NCBI GenBank assembly: GCA_964023275.1
Contig: OZ029917.1
Coordinates: forward strand, 20,336,488-20,400,487
DNA from: Norana najaformis
Lineage: Eukaryota > Annelida > Clitellata > Crassiclitellata > Hormogastridae
Direction of reading: 5' to 3'
Length of the DNA: 64,000 bases
The notes under the pieces: model-generated
What the model was told of the DNA's origin: nothing
Database searches by the model: none
The model's input: the letters and a program-made list of their open reading frames with translations, nothing else
Made by a program: the position numbers and the translations under genes
In this document: piece by piece, positions 11,528-24,231 of the stretch
Layout of the letters: every line of letters starts with the position of its first letter
Numbering within the stretch: position 1 is the first letter of the stretch

Positions 11528-11710
11528 ACGGCACGCTTATAGAATTTTCTGTGATTGATATGACACCACAATGTTAAGCAGTTAACCTTTGTTCTTTATT
11601 AGCAAACCCTTTAGTGACACGTGACGATCGCCTGAGCATTGACAATTTGTTACCGTCCTTAATAGCAATAACGATCTAGGCTGTTCATGGTCTTTGTCGT
11701 GCCTACCGTA

Positions 11711-11752
11711 ATATATTATATGTACCTAAATATACAGAAAGAAAAATATCAA
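11711..11752. repeat. 42-bp identical repeat (partner at 14777-14818)
   Basis: All 42 bases match 14777-14818, including tgtacctaaatatacagaaa. The partner lies just 3' of a LINE reverse-transcriptase fragment, so this may be a 5'-truncated LINE tail. Confidence 0.85.
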
Positions 11753-14480
11753 TGTTGCTTCTGTTAACATCTATCATTGTTAAAATATCACCGTCGCAAA
11801 ACAATTGTTTGTTCAGTTGCGTATATCTTGGATAACGACACAAGTTCATGCAATCGTACTAGCACGCAGCCTCAGCAACAATAATTCTATGTTCTTTAGC
11901 CGAGTCAACCGAGGATACTACACAGTGCACCGTAGCATCACGTAGCATCAGTTGCGTTTAGCTCTGTTGCTGTATCCCTTGCTTTAGGGGCGGCCTCCTC
12001 TGATGCGATATCGATTTCCAGCAGCACGAGCTCCGAAGATACCAAGTCTGTTTGTTTTTCCTAGTCTTTCGTAACACAATCTGTCGATAATGTATCGATG
12101 TTTACACGATGAAAAAAAGGAATAGATAGTTGAGAAACATATATAAATATACTTACTAAATATGTATATAAATATATGTATACATATAAATAATCTGTTA
12201 TTGTAGGCTTTATATATGTTGCAAATATAATACTATACGAGAGAGGGCGCGTTACACTCCCTCGATTCGCAAAGATCTTGTGTTTCTGTAATTCTTTCTT
12301 TTCCTATTTCTACATGGATTGCGTCCATATTATATTTCGCATATTTTTTATGTATTTTGCAATTAATTCTCAAAGTACAGCAAATACACATATATAGCCT
12401 TTTAAGCTCTAAGTTGTATAGACGTATAGGTAGGCTACATGGATATAAAATGGCGGTTTATGTGTGTTCAGAAGCATCATGCATAATAACTTTGGTAAAT
12501 CATAACATTTGGTCATTTGGTAGCTTGATATGTTTAATGAAGATTTTAAGATTACAACTAATTAGAAATGAAGACACAGTACTGCAGTCTGTAGATGTCA
12601 GTCTGAAGATCCTCAGCTAAGACTCCGATAGTTCGCGTCAGTTTCCAAACGTCAATAAAGACTGGACTTGGTGTTATGCTGCCGTTGTTGGGGTTTTCTC
12701 TCTTAATTTTACTTTTAAGTAGTTGTTTATTTGGACTTAGATTCAATCCGTTATTGCGTAGTTTTATTTGGTCATCGTTTGGTTATTACAAATAATTCGT
12801 AACAAATCGTCCTCTCAATTCGTCTGATAATAGGCGACACTAACAAAGTGGATTTCTGGCCCTGATTGGCCGACCATTTCTATTCCGCCATCTTATAGGG
12901 CCTATATACTGCGACTTGAAACTAGTATCAGTTGTCTTTCTAAGGATCAATAAATAAAAGACGAACAAATGAATAAATATATAAACATGGATCTGCATAA
13001 GATTACCGAACCCTTGCATACATCAGGGGAATTCTGGCAGTCGAATAACTTCAAGAGCATCGTTGACTTAAATTAACATAGGTATGCGCCTGTTTGCGAA
13101 ACAGCTGAAGAAAGTACGAAGAAAAAAATTGTCAAGAAGTTGAGAAAATAGAAACTAGATTATAGAATAGCAACCCGATTGGAGATACTGGAATAAAAGG
13201 GATGGTTGTCGTAATAGGAGAGAGTTAGGGATAAACGATGGCAACCAAAGAGAAACATAATTGCAGATAACTTAAAGGAACAGAAGCTGCAAGAGAATCA
13301 AGATATCTGCTGAGTGAATGGAAAATGAAAAATTGAAGGGGATCGAATCCAAATACTTTAAATCTGTTTTATAGCTTCAGTTGTACTCTTCTGACAACGA
13401 ATTGCGGTCTATTTAACGACTTTGTTAGGATCCGTTCAACCTGTGAAAACTGTAATGAACATGAACTGAATGCAGTAATTAAATTTTCTGTGGACTAGCA
13501 GTCCGCCCAAAGCATCTGAATTTGTCCTTCGAGTATTTGAAATTATCGAACTTTTCTAATAGCAGAAACCAAGAATATAGTTTGCCATAAACAATTTCTT
13601 TTCTAGCATTAAACAATGCGCGGGGTAATCTTTACTTAGGCAACGTTTAGTCCTTATAGACCCCGCTACGCGACTGTACAGTGTACACCTTAAGAGATTC
13701 CACTGTTCACTTATATTTCTCACAATGTAATCGCAACAACAATTTATTATTCTCATAATAATTGTATTGAAATCTCATTGTAAATATTTTCGTGCTTGCG
13801 TAACGTCAGCGCTTAAATACCATAGCTAATGCGCAACCCCCAAAAAAACAGCGTAGGCGCCAAATATTGGCAGGAGGGCCGGCTCCCCAAACATTTTCGC
13901 TTTCTAATTCAGAACCAAGAAACTACAGTGAGCCCTCTTAATTTAGGTTCATTTTCAGAATAATGTCATCTTTGGTAAGCAACTTATTATGTAATCTAAT
14001 ATGAAGATTTCATTAGTTCCATTTGATAGTTGCTTCGAAACTAAATCATAGTCCACAATAATTATCCGTTGGAGACGTCCAGTCGAAAACCAATAAATTT
14101 ACAACTGTTCAAGTCCTTTCAAAAAACTTTTAAGGCCTATTTAAGGCTCTTATTTTATTGAACGATTGTTTAAATATAATTTACATAAATATTACATAAA
14201 ACGTAGATAAATTGGAAAATAGTATTTACCACTGGTGCACCAAAAATATATAGAACAGGAGAGACATTCCTCAAATTTTGACCATGCGATCTTATACCCA
14301 AAGTAAGACAAACGAAAACAAAATTATTTTAAACTGTTCGGATTTACGCTTAAGCACCACTCGCCTTTTAAACACTCAGATTCGATCGTCTCCGTTTTCC
14401 ATAGGGTCGACGCAAAGATAATAATTTCTGGACGAAATGATTCCCTTTCCGACGTTTATATGGCGCTACGATAGGAACAC
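11753..14480. other. AT-rich intergenic DNA
   Basis: Long AT-rich stretch with a simple AT-rich tract at about 12130-12235. No open frame is longer than background, and no SINE or LINE signature was recognised. Confidence 0.5.
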
Positions 14481-14485
14481 TTATT

Positions 14486-14818
14486 ATGGTATTGCGGAAG
14501 GTTGGTGCCAGGCAACTGTGGGGAGCAATAATAACAAGAAAATTTAAATACTTTGAACAACTTATTAGAAAGACAACAAACTGCCTAGAAAAAGATATAA
14601 TAACGGGAGAAACAGAGGGAACAAGAAGGAGAGGAAGACCAAGCAGGACATGGATCGACGACGTGAAGGAGTGAACCGGGATGACCTTGGAGCAGACAGT
14701 CAGGGCGATACAGGAGAGAGGTTTTTGGAGACAGATCGTCCACTGTGCCGTCAAAGTTCGAAGTATCGAGATGGGCATATATTATATGTACCTAAATATA
14801 CAGAAAGAAAAATATCAA
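14486..14818 (+). pseudogene. RTE-like LINE relic: C-terminal end of reverse-transcriptase ORF
   Basis: The frame contains LEKDIITG, then RRGRPSRTWIDDVKE, then TGMTLEQTVRAIQERG and FWRQIVHCA. This order (glycine/arginine linker, W-D-D, then a helix ending WR.IVHCA) is the usual C-terminus of RTE-type and related non-LTR polyproteins. A TGA at about 14672 sits where the family usually has the Trp of K-E-W, interrupting one otherwise continuous frame. The RT catalytic domain is missing, so this is a 5'-truncated dead copy. The 42-bp tract at 14777-14818 appears to be its 3' untranslated tail. Confidence 0.75.
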
Positions 14819-15409
14819 ATCTGACAGACCGAAAGAAAGGCATGTACTTTAGGGAGAGCATATATTTTAGAGTCAGCTTAGCGAGACGTTTGCAATATTC
14901 CGAATGCATTGGTTATGAAATAAGCATATGCTAGACAAAACATAGCTTTTGAAATTGGCGTAGACAGGCATCGGCGATATACCCCGCCCAACTTTGTACC
15001 GTTGAGCTCTCGTGTTGGCGGTGCGCCCTCTAACCACATGTAGACAGTCTGTGTACGAAATACATGATACTTTGAATTATCACTCACATCTCAGTATAAT
15101 CTAAAAACATGAAATCATTCTTTAGAAAAAGAAACTAATAAATCCAAGGCTCGTGAGCTTCGATCCACTTCGTTCCAGACAGGTTATTCCCAGGACAAGC
15201 CATTTGAAGTGTAGGTACTATAAGTGTCTTCAATATTAAAACGAAAGCTCTGCATAGTAGAGGCCTTCTCATTTTCTCTCGCTCTACAACAGGCGTTATC
15301 ATAGCATGCATAAAAAGGAGACGGAGAGGGCAATGAAATTCACTTTATTATTTCGACATCCTGAGTTTACGAAAATCGCATTTGACTTGCGTCACATAAT
15401 ACTTTTAAC
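14819..15409. other. Intergenic DNA
   Basis: No coding or repeat feature that I can support. Confidence 0.45.
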
Positions 15410-16026
15410 GACTCTGTCGACGATCTTTCGTAGCTGTCAACGATCGGGTTTCGAACCGTCGACCTGCCTGATTTGTAGCATAGCGTTAACTCGAGTAAAA
15501 ACACAGTCTTTGATTTTTAAAGTTGTAATTAAACGAAAAGTTCGGCCACAACAGTACTTGAATCGTCGCAGTTTCTAACGCATGAATATATCGACGACAT
15601 TGGAGCTCAAACTCTCAACTTAACACACGACAGACCAATTCTACAAATCTTCGCGCTTTCTTAGCATTGCATTTGCTTCCGCTTATATAGCCTTTTCCGC
15701 CAAGATAGCAGATCGGCACAAACTGCTCCCAATAATGAGCAATCATGCTTTTCCAAAATCTCGCTGACTCATCATAACGTAGGCCGCGCGAGCGCCCACG
15801 TGATAAAATATGATTTGGCAATAATTACTGCTGACGTCAGCCCGTCTGCCCGCAGGACGCCAACAGCCTATCACACAGCCCTACCACGTGAACGGTGTGT
15901 GCCAGCAAGCACGTGACCCTCACGTGTATAAACAAATCAATAACCGATGACTCATGGAAATTTCCTATACAAGCCCTCGCTTAAAATTTGCTGACTAAGC
16001 AGCGTAAAATTATGTTTACAGACATA
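15410..16026. repeat. Dispersed repeat R1, copy 1 (about 620 bp)
   Basis: Blocks of this interval recur in the same order at 47020-47682: the gatttgtagcatagcgttaa region, the cgacattggagctcaaactc and cacacgacagac region, and the ttgctgactaagcagcgtaa region near the right end. The reverse strand at about 15490-15430 holds a tRNA-like stretch with a B-box-like ggttcgaaaccc, which suggests a pol III head. The middle has diverged most. I do not recognise the family; it could be a long SINE-like element or a decayed LTR. Confidence 0.7.
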
Positions 16027-17164
16027 TTTATGTCGCAGTTTTCCGATGACGTCATGCGCTCGTGGCATCGCATTAAGTCGGCGCATGAGATCTCGTTGAG
16101 ATATCGCGGCGAAGACCTAATGACTTCTTGACGGGCAGTTCGAAGTCGATGCGAACACGCGATACCCCATGCATAGAGGCAAATAAATCTATCAATATAC
16201 GCAGATCCATCTGATCGCACGCATGCTGTATACACAGGCTATATCGATGTTGTTTATGCAGAGAACTCACGCATATCGAGCTGTTTGTTAGTCAAATCGC
16301 GACGGCAAATTGCCTGCGATTGATCCGTCTCTATACGACCTAGACAAAGACGACAGCGTATATAATAGCGTATAGGCCCTGTACAGCACACACCTAAATA
16401 GGCCTTGTGTGTTCGATATATGTATTTCGATATATATATATATATTTCGATATATATATATATAATTCTTCTATGTGTATGTATATATACATACATGCAT
16501 ATATAAACGTATATGTACAACTATTCATACGTAAACCGTTGAGAAGTTCTTTAGAATGATTATACAATTGTACGTATAGAAACCAGTGAACATGTTATAC
16601 TTATATATATATATATATGACGTTATATAAGTTTACTGTACATAATTTTTTGACAGTGCTACATAGATTGGATTCGGAAAGAGATTCCAAAGAGAGATGA
16701 TATTTCATATGAGCTTATATATAGGTGTTTTTGTTTAAGCTTTCCGGATTGAGACGGTATACGAGCGGACGTTTTTCGTAGAGACAATAATTTGAATTGG
16801 AAAGAAGAATACCAAGGCGCAATTCGTGGGGATATGAGACAATATGGAGCGAAGATGAAGAGCTTTTAATTAGAAGACGGACAGCTGATTGAATTCGAAA
16901 TGGAAAGCCTATATACAGCAGTTGACAGCTTGGCTGCGGCATCTGCCAATCTTAATAATATAAAGCACATAGACATAATATATATTAAATTACTATATGG
17001 GAGATAAAGCAATTATTTTTATTTAATATAAATCATTTAATACCAAAATGAAATGAAGAATTAACTTGAATAGCGAAATTGATACCATGTGTGCAAATAG
17101 AGGATTATACATATCCTTATATATATATATACATGTAAGCTTATATATGTGTATGTATATATCT
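16027..17164. other. AT-rich intergenic DNA with (TA)n tracts
   Basis: Short TA runs at about 16430-16465 and 16600-16620. No gene or classified mobile element seen. Confidence 0.5.
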
Positions 17165-17216
17165 GGATATTTATGAAGCGCTTCTCAGAACTACCTCTCG
17201 AAGGCGCTTCTTGCTA
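17165..17216. repeat. GCGC hairpin-tail repeat fragment
   Basis: The tract ggatatttatgaagcgcttc followed by cgaaggcgcttcttg has the layout of the 33136 and 34144 hairpin repeats, with different loop bases. Confidence 0.45.
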
Positions 17217-17908
17217 GCGTAAATGATATTATAGTTCGATAAGAATGAAAAATTCATCTGCAGTGATAGATGGCCAAACATCAGGATAACCCATATGACA
17301 TAAATGAAAATGATCATAACTCATGTAGATGCAGTGGCAGAAGATACTTACGCCCTGACATTATAATTATAAACAACACACATTGCCGTGTGTGTGAAAA
17401 CATTATTTAGCATACACCAAGGCTGAATTCTTCCATGCCATATACTTTCCCCGAACTATGGGCCGATCATAGCAGAGATTTCATGAGATAACTTTGGAAC
17501 CGGGTGATGAGGAGATATTTAAGTAAAACATTAAGTAAGTAAGTAAAACATTTATTAACATGCCGTGAGTCAATCGTCGAGCGATGAATCGTAGGCGAGC
17601 GAGGAATACAAGAGGTTAGGAAGGCGTATGGAGATCATTTAGCCCCGAAATATAGAATAAATGTTGCTAAAAAAGCGATCGTTTAAGCTGATTTAAGTGA
17701 AAAATCTGACAAATAATTAATGGTGGCGCTTGGACCTTGGGCGTCGTCATCCAACCGCCTGCGCCTCAGTGCATCCAAAACGCATTTCATACGGATGGGT
17801 AATAGGCAGCAGCTGAGGTAAATATATTCTTTGACCATAGCTGCTAACTTCTCTCACTTTGTCTTCTCTACTTCGGTTAACAGTCTTGGGTTGTCCTTGA
17901 CTAAGAAC
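17217..17908. other. Intergenic DNA
   Basis: Nothing beyond a short aagtaagtaagtaa run near 17530. Confidence 0.45.
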
Positions 17909-17954
17909 TCTCTTTCTCTCTCTCTCTCTGCCTGTCTCTCTGTCTCTATCTAAG

Positions 17955-18014
<60 letters not shown>

Positions 18015-18040
18015 GCTCTCTCTCTGCCTGTCTCTCTGTT
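17909..18040. repeat. (CT)n microsatellite
   Basis: Long CT run with tgcctgtc interruptions at both ends. Confidence 0.95.
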
Positions 18041-18187
18041 GTCTCTCTATATGAGCTCCCTGTCTCTGAGCATGTAAATCCTGTCTTTTGTGCATGCTTT
18101 TATCAGTTGCACCAAATGCGAGTCACATCTCGTTCACCTCCATTCAGTGCTGCAATTACCCTTGTCCATGCTTTCATTAGAAGCTGG

Positions 18188-18680
18188 ATTAACTATACTG
18201 TAGTGCCATCTATGCAGGCCTGCCTTTGGGGTACATCAGGCAGCTTTAGCGCGTGCTGCGTACAACGGCAAGGTTCGTTGGTGGCTTGTCCGTGTTTGAT
18301 CATGTATCGCATTACGTGCATTGGCTGCCGGTTGCGCAGCGCATCGAATCTGATATTTCGATGTCGGTCTGGCATCTCAATCGGGAGATGCACCTTCATA
18401 TACTTGCGTTAGCTTGTTGTCCCGTTTCGGGTTTGGCTGGAAGCGGAAACCTTTGATCTCTGCCCAAAGTGAAAATGTCGTTTCTTTTGCACGCACTTCA
18501 GCAATGCAACGTGGCGCCTTTTCAGTGATTGGGTCCTCTACGTGGAATGGAGTCCCTCTTGATCTGCGTGTCCTACTGGCTATGGATGCTAGATACATCA
18601 TGCACCAACAGTTTAAAACCGTTCCTTTTCGCCGTGGGTGGGCTGGGCTGGGAGCTCCTTCGGGTATATAACTTGAGAAG
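18188..18680 (+). pseudogene. CR1/L2-like LINE relic 1: C-terminal part of reverse transcriptase
   Basis: Across frameshifts and a stop one reads YCSAIYAGLP, then RVLRTTARFVGGLSVFDHV, then HWLPVAQRIE, and further on SFARTSAMQRGAFSV and TWNGVPLDLRV. This is the usual order at the end of CR1/L2/Jockey-type LINE polyproteins: Y.N...YGLP, R.Q..AAR, HWLPV..RI, R....RAFSV..P..WN.LP..LR. At least two frame changes and one in-frame stop show it is dead. The endonuclease and the catalytic part of the RT are absent. Confidence 0.8.
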
Positions 18681-18684
18681 GCGC

Positions 18685-19195
18685 TACTATTTCTACTATT
18701 TCTTACAGGCATGTGCACTTGTTGGTTCTCGTTTAGACTATGCAAATGCGTTGTTATATGGTAATCCTCTTTTAATCTAAAAAGCTCCAGGTGTTCCAAA
18801 AAATCTCTTTCTAAGTTTGCTACGTCTCTGCCTTCTTTTTGTTCTTGTTCTCCTTCTTCTTCTTCGTCGTCGTCGTCATCATCATCATCATCATCACCAC
18901 CACCATCATCATCAAATGCATTTGATCGTCTTTGTGATCTTCACTAGCTTCCTTCTGAATGGTGTATTGCATGTTTGACCTTTAAAGCCAAGAATACCAG
19001 TCTTCCATCATATCTTTATACATTGTTTACACCATATCGCCCTACTAGCCTGCTGCGTTCTTCTTATACTGGGTTGTTGCTAGAACCGAGGTTCAGTACA
19101 AATGTAGGATCACGTGCGTTTTTTCAGCTGCTGAAGTGCTCCTGGTATTCGGAATTGTCTACCACAAAGGCCCGACTAACTTTCATCATTTAAAT
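18685..19195 (+). pseudogene. CR1/L2-like LINE relic 2
   Basis: A second, independent C-terminal end starts just after relic 1 and repeats the same domain order: GSRLDYANALLYGNP, then (after a trinucleotide microsatellite) FDRLCDLH, LTFKAKNTSLPSYLY, LFTPYRPTSLLRS, SRAFFQLLKCSW and TKARLTF. These match the family's SRLDYCN.LLYG.P, TFKAL....P.YL, Y.P.R.LRS and RAFS..AP..WN.LP..., ending in FK..LKT. It is interrupted by frameshifts and the microsatellite at 18841-18914. Confidence 0.75.
18841..18914. repeat. Trinucleotide tract (TTC)n(GTC)n(ATC)n(ACC)n
   Basis: Pure trinucleotide runs that drift in composition, lying inside the second LINE relic. Confidence 0.9.
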
Positions 19196-20961
19196 AACTT
19201 GTCATGACTCACTGTTTTACATGGCTTTAACATAGCTCTACTTTGGCCCCAAGCGAACATGCAGCCGCGACTCATATTCAAATTTACTGAACTTGCGCGC
19301 GTTATAAGTGCTTTCAATGAATAAACAAATATAAATCCTCTGATTGAATGAATGTGTGAATGAATGAATAAATAAAGCATCACGTAAAATGTAACGAACT
19401 GTATTCCTAAATAAGGAAGGTGAGAAGAGGAAGTGTTCTCCTCTAAGTTGGCATTGCATCAACGCGACTGCATGGTGAGATTCTATGTCCCTGCAGGTGG
19501 CTAGTGGACACTTCCAACACCGTTTCTTACAGTAAGCCTACATTACCAGCTCTTTCCTGAGTGTAGTATCTCAGTATCCCTTTGATGTCAAGATTTAGTG
19601 CAGTTTTCAGTGTTATATAAGCAAATTAGCACGTACGTTGATTCACAAAGTTAAACAGCGCGACGCGTATGCCTTGAGTAAATTTTACATGCTTAGATTA
19701 GAATACGTTTTGGAAGAAACATGTCAGGCAGTTATTAAAATCTTTCTTAATTTAAGGTTAACGTTAATTTAAAAATGCGATTTGATCACGCTTTTTCCAT
19801 GCGTGGCTTTTATTGACCTAAATGCAAAATAGTCAATTTAAGTAAAAAAGCCCTTAGAGTATACAAACTTTGCATAGTATAGGCCTAATTAAGCGAGGAG
19901 CCAAAGATCGTTGCGAGTGTATCGTCCCTTCACGCATAAGTGAATGTCGTCCGAGACTTAAAGAGCTAAAGCAGTTCACACGTCGATGCTGATGCCAGTT
20001 GTGTCGCTACTGCAGCAGCTGCTGCTGCTGGTGATGGTGTTGATGAAACAGGAAACTATACGATGAAAGTCCACGCCATCCATCATCCATCCATCTGATT
20101 GCTACAGAGCAGTGCCTGTCCTCAGTTTACCACGCAGCTGGAAGCCTTTTAAAATCTATTAAATACCGGTCTGACAGTCTAGACTTTAGACGACCACCGA
20201 ACTCCTTTGCACTTGTTAGCGTATATCCCTGTGCAGCGGGAGGCATTGGAGGATCAGGTTCACCTTGCGTGGTCCCCGAGGGTTAAGACTGTGGCCTGTC
20301 TTCTCTCGAGGACCGAAAGATATATAAATATACTCCTGTTGCTGTTGCAGTATAAGCTGGATTCAATTTGCAACAGCCGCGTGTAGGGCAGAAGATAATT
20401 GAGAACATTTGAAAATTTACGCTTTCTAGTCTTTCATGTTTGTTAACAAAGTTTAGATATTTCTGAATCATACTATATGTTTATAATTTACAAGAAACAT
20501 GACTATAAGTATTTTAATATTAGTTTAATTATACTTAATTATGAAATTTATAACATAAACAGACTTATACGTTTTCAAGGGTAGTGTTTATTATGGCCAC
20601 ATGCGGCCTATGCATGGCATGTATGCTTACCATATGGGTCTGTATATAGAAAACAGGGAGCGATAGAGAGGTCAGTTGGGTTATAACGGCGGCTTTAGAC
20701 TTTGTAGGCATATGATAAAGAATTTAAATAAAATACCTACACAAAGAATATAGTGCATAGCTTACATGCATATATTTAGTGCAACATTGTATGTATGAAC
20801 GTATATACATATATACACATATATCGAGAGAGAGAGAGTGTTGGGGTTAGCGTGTCGTGTCGGTGCATGCACGTGGAGTCCATCTGTCAATTGCCGTGAA
20901 GATGTCCGTCCTCTCGTCGGTTAGTCCAAATATCTGTCATCTCTTCTAAGTCGCCTTTCCC
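19196..20961. other. AT-rich intergenic DNA
   Basis: No supported gene. Contains small gaatgaat and gctgctgctg runs (about 19345 and 20025). Confidence 0.5.
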
Positions 20962-21046
20962 TCTTCTTGTTCTTCTTGTTGTTCTTCTTGTTCTTCTTGT
21001 TCTTCTTGTTCTTGTTCTTGTTCTTCTTATTCTTCTTGTTCTTGTT
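20962..21046. repeat. (TTCTTG)n microsatellite
   Basis: About 85 bp of ttcttg and ttg units. Confidence 0.9.
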
Positions 21047-21319
21047 CGCGAAAGCACGCAGCAACACAGACGACTTCTTTCATCGACAAAGATTTGTCAT
21101 CCGAGCATGCAATGCTGCCTCCGGTTACTTCCACATATATATTATGTATGCAATGCATGTAATGGCGATCATAAACATCGTAATGATATATAGAACTGGA
21201 TGGGCGGCCAATCGATATTAGCTTCTAGGATAACGACGCTTCCAACACGAAACAACCAAGAAAACGTATGCAGTCCTTCGTGTAGAGAAAGTTGGCTATG
21301 ATGGATATCCACGTAGCAC

Positions 21320-21490
21320 GACAGCCGATTTGTTGAGCGATCGTCTTATAACACAGAGTTTGTTGGTTCGAGCTTCTCTGAGACAGTTGCTGCATGTTTA
21401 GGGACTTTGTGCAAGTCCTTCACGCACAACTGATCAGCGCCATCGATTGATGCTTCGTCATTAGATAACGGCGCTTAACAAATACAAAGC
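21320..21490 (+). repeat. tRNA-derived SINE, copy 1
   Basis: The left part has a tRNA-like layout: ttgttgagcgatcg in the A-box position, then ggttcgagcttc as a B box at about 21365. The body (gcatgtttagggactttgtg, caagtccttcacgc, cagcgccatcgattgatgc) and the ggcgcttaacaaatac tail match the copy at 44340-44480 base for base at most positions. The shared pol III promoter, body and tail define one SINE family. Confidence 0.7.
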
Positions 21491-21816
21491 AATAAATTTG
21501 TGGAGTAACGACTTCAATAATAGTCAATGCATACTGACCTAGTTATGTATTTAATCGGAGATTTATATAGCGCGATTATATACAGCGTGTAGATTTAGGT
21601 GTGTAGGCCTACTGCAGCGACCAACAGTGCATAACATCGTCAATCAAGAGGAAACGCAAATACGAACAAGCGGGTCTTAATAGTCAAATTTATCGCATGT
21701 AATTGTGTAACTATAATAATATAAGACACACAGCCTTTAATCATCAATATCACAATAAATCAACTTAACCTGAAGATCATAAACTATGTCATGTACCGTG
21801 TCATGAATTCTCACTA

Positions 21817-21817
21817 A

Positions 21818-21848
<31 letters not shown>

Positions 21849-21882
21849 TACATATATATACATATATATATATATATATATG
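21817..21882. repeat. (TA)n with CATA interruptions
   Basis: About 65 bp of alternating TA. Confidence 0.9.
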
Positions 21883-22084
21883 AGCGATATTTGACTATAA
21901 ACTTAACAATAACTATTCCAACGCCTTCAAGATGAGACATTCCGAGAGCATACGATCATCCATACGTACTGTATACGGCTACATACACCTGCGATGTTAG
22001 ACTAGTATTGAATATTGTAACATCAAAAAATACATACTAATAAACAATATTTAGTATATAAGCAAGTACATAATAATAAGCAAA

Positions 22085-22195
22085 TAATATGTATGTACGT
22101 ACTTATGCATGTATGTACGTACTTATATATAAATGTATATACGAAAGTACGTAGGTATGTATGTATGCATGTACGTATGTATGAATATATGCATG
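22085..22195. repeat. GTAT/GTAC tetranucleotide tract
   Basis: Imperfect tgtatgtacgtacttatgca words over about 110 bp. Confidence 0.75.
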
Positions 22196-24223
22196 AAGAC
22201 ATAATATTATTATATATATATAACGTGATTTAGTTACATCTGAAAGGCGCTGTTACAATAACGTCGTTGTTAAAAAAATATTGCATGCAGGCGATACCTT
22301 GCACGTGTGGCTTTGAGCGTGTTGTTGTGTTGATAGGTGATGCTGGTGTCGTTGTTATTAATGCGTCAAATGAATAAACAGACCATGCGTATGTGGCAAC
22401 GATTGATTAACAAAACAAAGTGCAGACGAAACGGACAGATGGAAGAGTGGCCAGCTGCTGCTGCTGCTGCTGATGGTAATGGTGGGTGATGATGATGGTG
22501 GCGCTGCTGCGGCAGCAGATGCACTGCTTAGATCACATCACTGCAGACGTATCGGGCAGCACACGCTCCAAGCAGCCGCCGCCGACACCTGTGCCCAGCA
22601 TTCAGCATCCTCGTCCGAAGGAGCTACAGCAGAAAGCATCCTCGATTCCTCCACCTCCCCCGGATTCCGTAACAGTTGTCATTGCGATTAGAAGCGGTTG
22701 AAGCCATCGACAAATGATTGCAGGGTCTGTGTGTAGAACGGCGCTTGGCGTAATTCTGTCCCACGCAGACACTTCAAGAATAATTGAATAAGACGGCCAG
22801 GGACATGATGTGTAAGGCATCGCATCTCCTCCTCAGCTGGATCGCATTCGCTACGATTTTCATATCTGGATTCCACTCGAGTCGAGGTAGGAACCAAGTT
22901 ATTTATTTGTCAAAACGAGTTAATAGATTAACTTGACGACTCGTAAAGGATGCCCACGTAGCTGTATACTCACCGACAAGCGAAAGTGAAGGTATACATG
23001 ATCTTTTGTGTTCAATCCAGCTAGAGTGTGGTTTACAGCTGTCCCCGTTCTCTAATGCACGTCAATTCGTGAGCTGACATCTCTCGACATGCCTTATCGA
23101 CATGCCCATTTTGTTCATTCACTTGTCATCAAGCTCACAATCAGCTTCCAGTGGATCTATGCCTTCCAAAAATAGGCTTACATTTTCCGTACTATTTTCC
23201 CTAAAGGTATACACATGTCGATGGAAGTCGTTACCTCCAGCTTAGTGTTCCTAGTCGCAAGACCACCTGAGTTTTGACAGGGAGTCCATGTTTTTCGTGC
23301 TGACTTATAAAATTCATGCGAAATATGGAGTTTGATGTATGTCCTGCGCATGCATGCCAGTGAACGCAGGTGAATTCTTGATGATGCAAGCAAAGTGTCC
23401 GCGGCCGCAGTATGTGCGATGAACCAAAATCCTTGCAAGGTCGTAATTAATGGTTGATGTAGCGTGTAATAGACTGTATTACAGTATTATTATTAATACT
23501 GTATTGTTAGACTTAAGGCATTGAAATGAGCAAAAACATGGACCTAAAGTCCTACTTCAAACAATTTAGATTATAGTCCAGTATGTTTTTACCCACTTTG
23601 GTTTTAACTGCTGGACTTCGCGACGCGCAAAGTTGACCCTTGTCCTCTAGTGCTTTATAAAGTTAACATATTGCCCACACATTTATACAAACACATACAT
23701 AGGTCACAGACCACTTCTAGCTTAACTGCGGTGAAACTTAGTCTACTCCGACAATAATTATCAAGTTATTGGCATCAATATATAAGCTGAATTGCCTGGC
23801 GTTTAACTCGAATTTTAACATATCTTGTATCTTGCAGTTCGATCGTTCTAATTGCAACCAATGATTGATGTCCCTGCTCTTTCTCTTCTGGTATCATATT
23901 ACATTTTGTAAAATGCTGTTATTCACTCTGAAAAGAAATCCTAATGGTAATCGTCCGTCGGTGTGATTTTTACACGAAACTATGGCAGGCATACTGCTTT
24001 TTGCAGAAGACCAAATTCGAGCGAAATGTATTTAATTTTGCCTGCTGTAATTGCCACTTTCGTGAAAGCGGCATTTATTAATGCTCCCGTTGTTATTAGT
24101 AATAATAGCCACATAGTTTTCTGATTCTATTTATACTTCCAAATGACACGACAATAAGCCGCATACTCGATATGAAGGAGTCTGATGAAGAAAGAAAAAT
24201 TACATTACAGCAAGATCTTTCTC
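22196..24223. other. Intergenic DNA; locally GC-rich at 22450-22700
   Basis: The 22450-22700 part is enriched in ctg and gcagcagccgcc words and has short overlapping open frames in several frames, with no recognisable protein. The rest is AT-rich and featureless. Confidence 0.4.
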
Positions 24224-24231
24224 GCTGTGCA

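Noticed and set aside
22473-22701. Ala-rich overlapping frames
   Set aside because: Driven by CTG/GCC words; three overlapping frames equally open and none recognisable.
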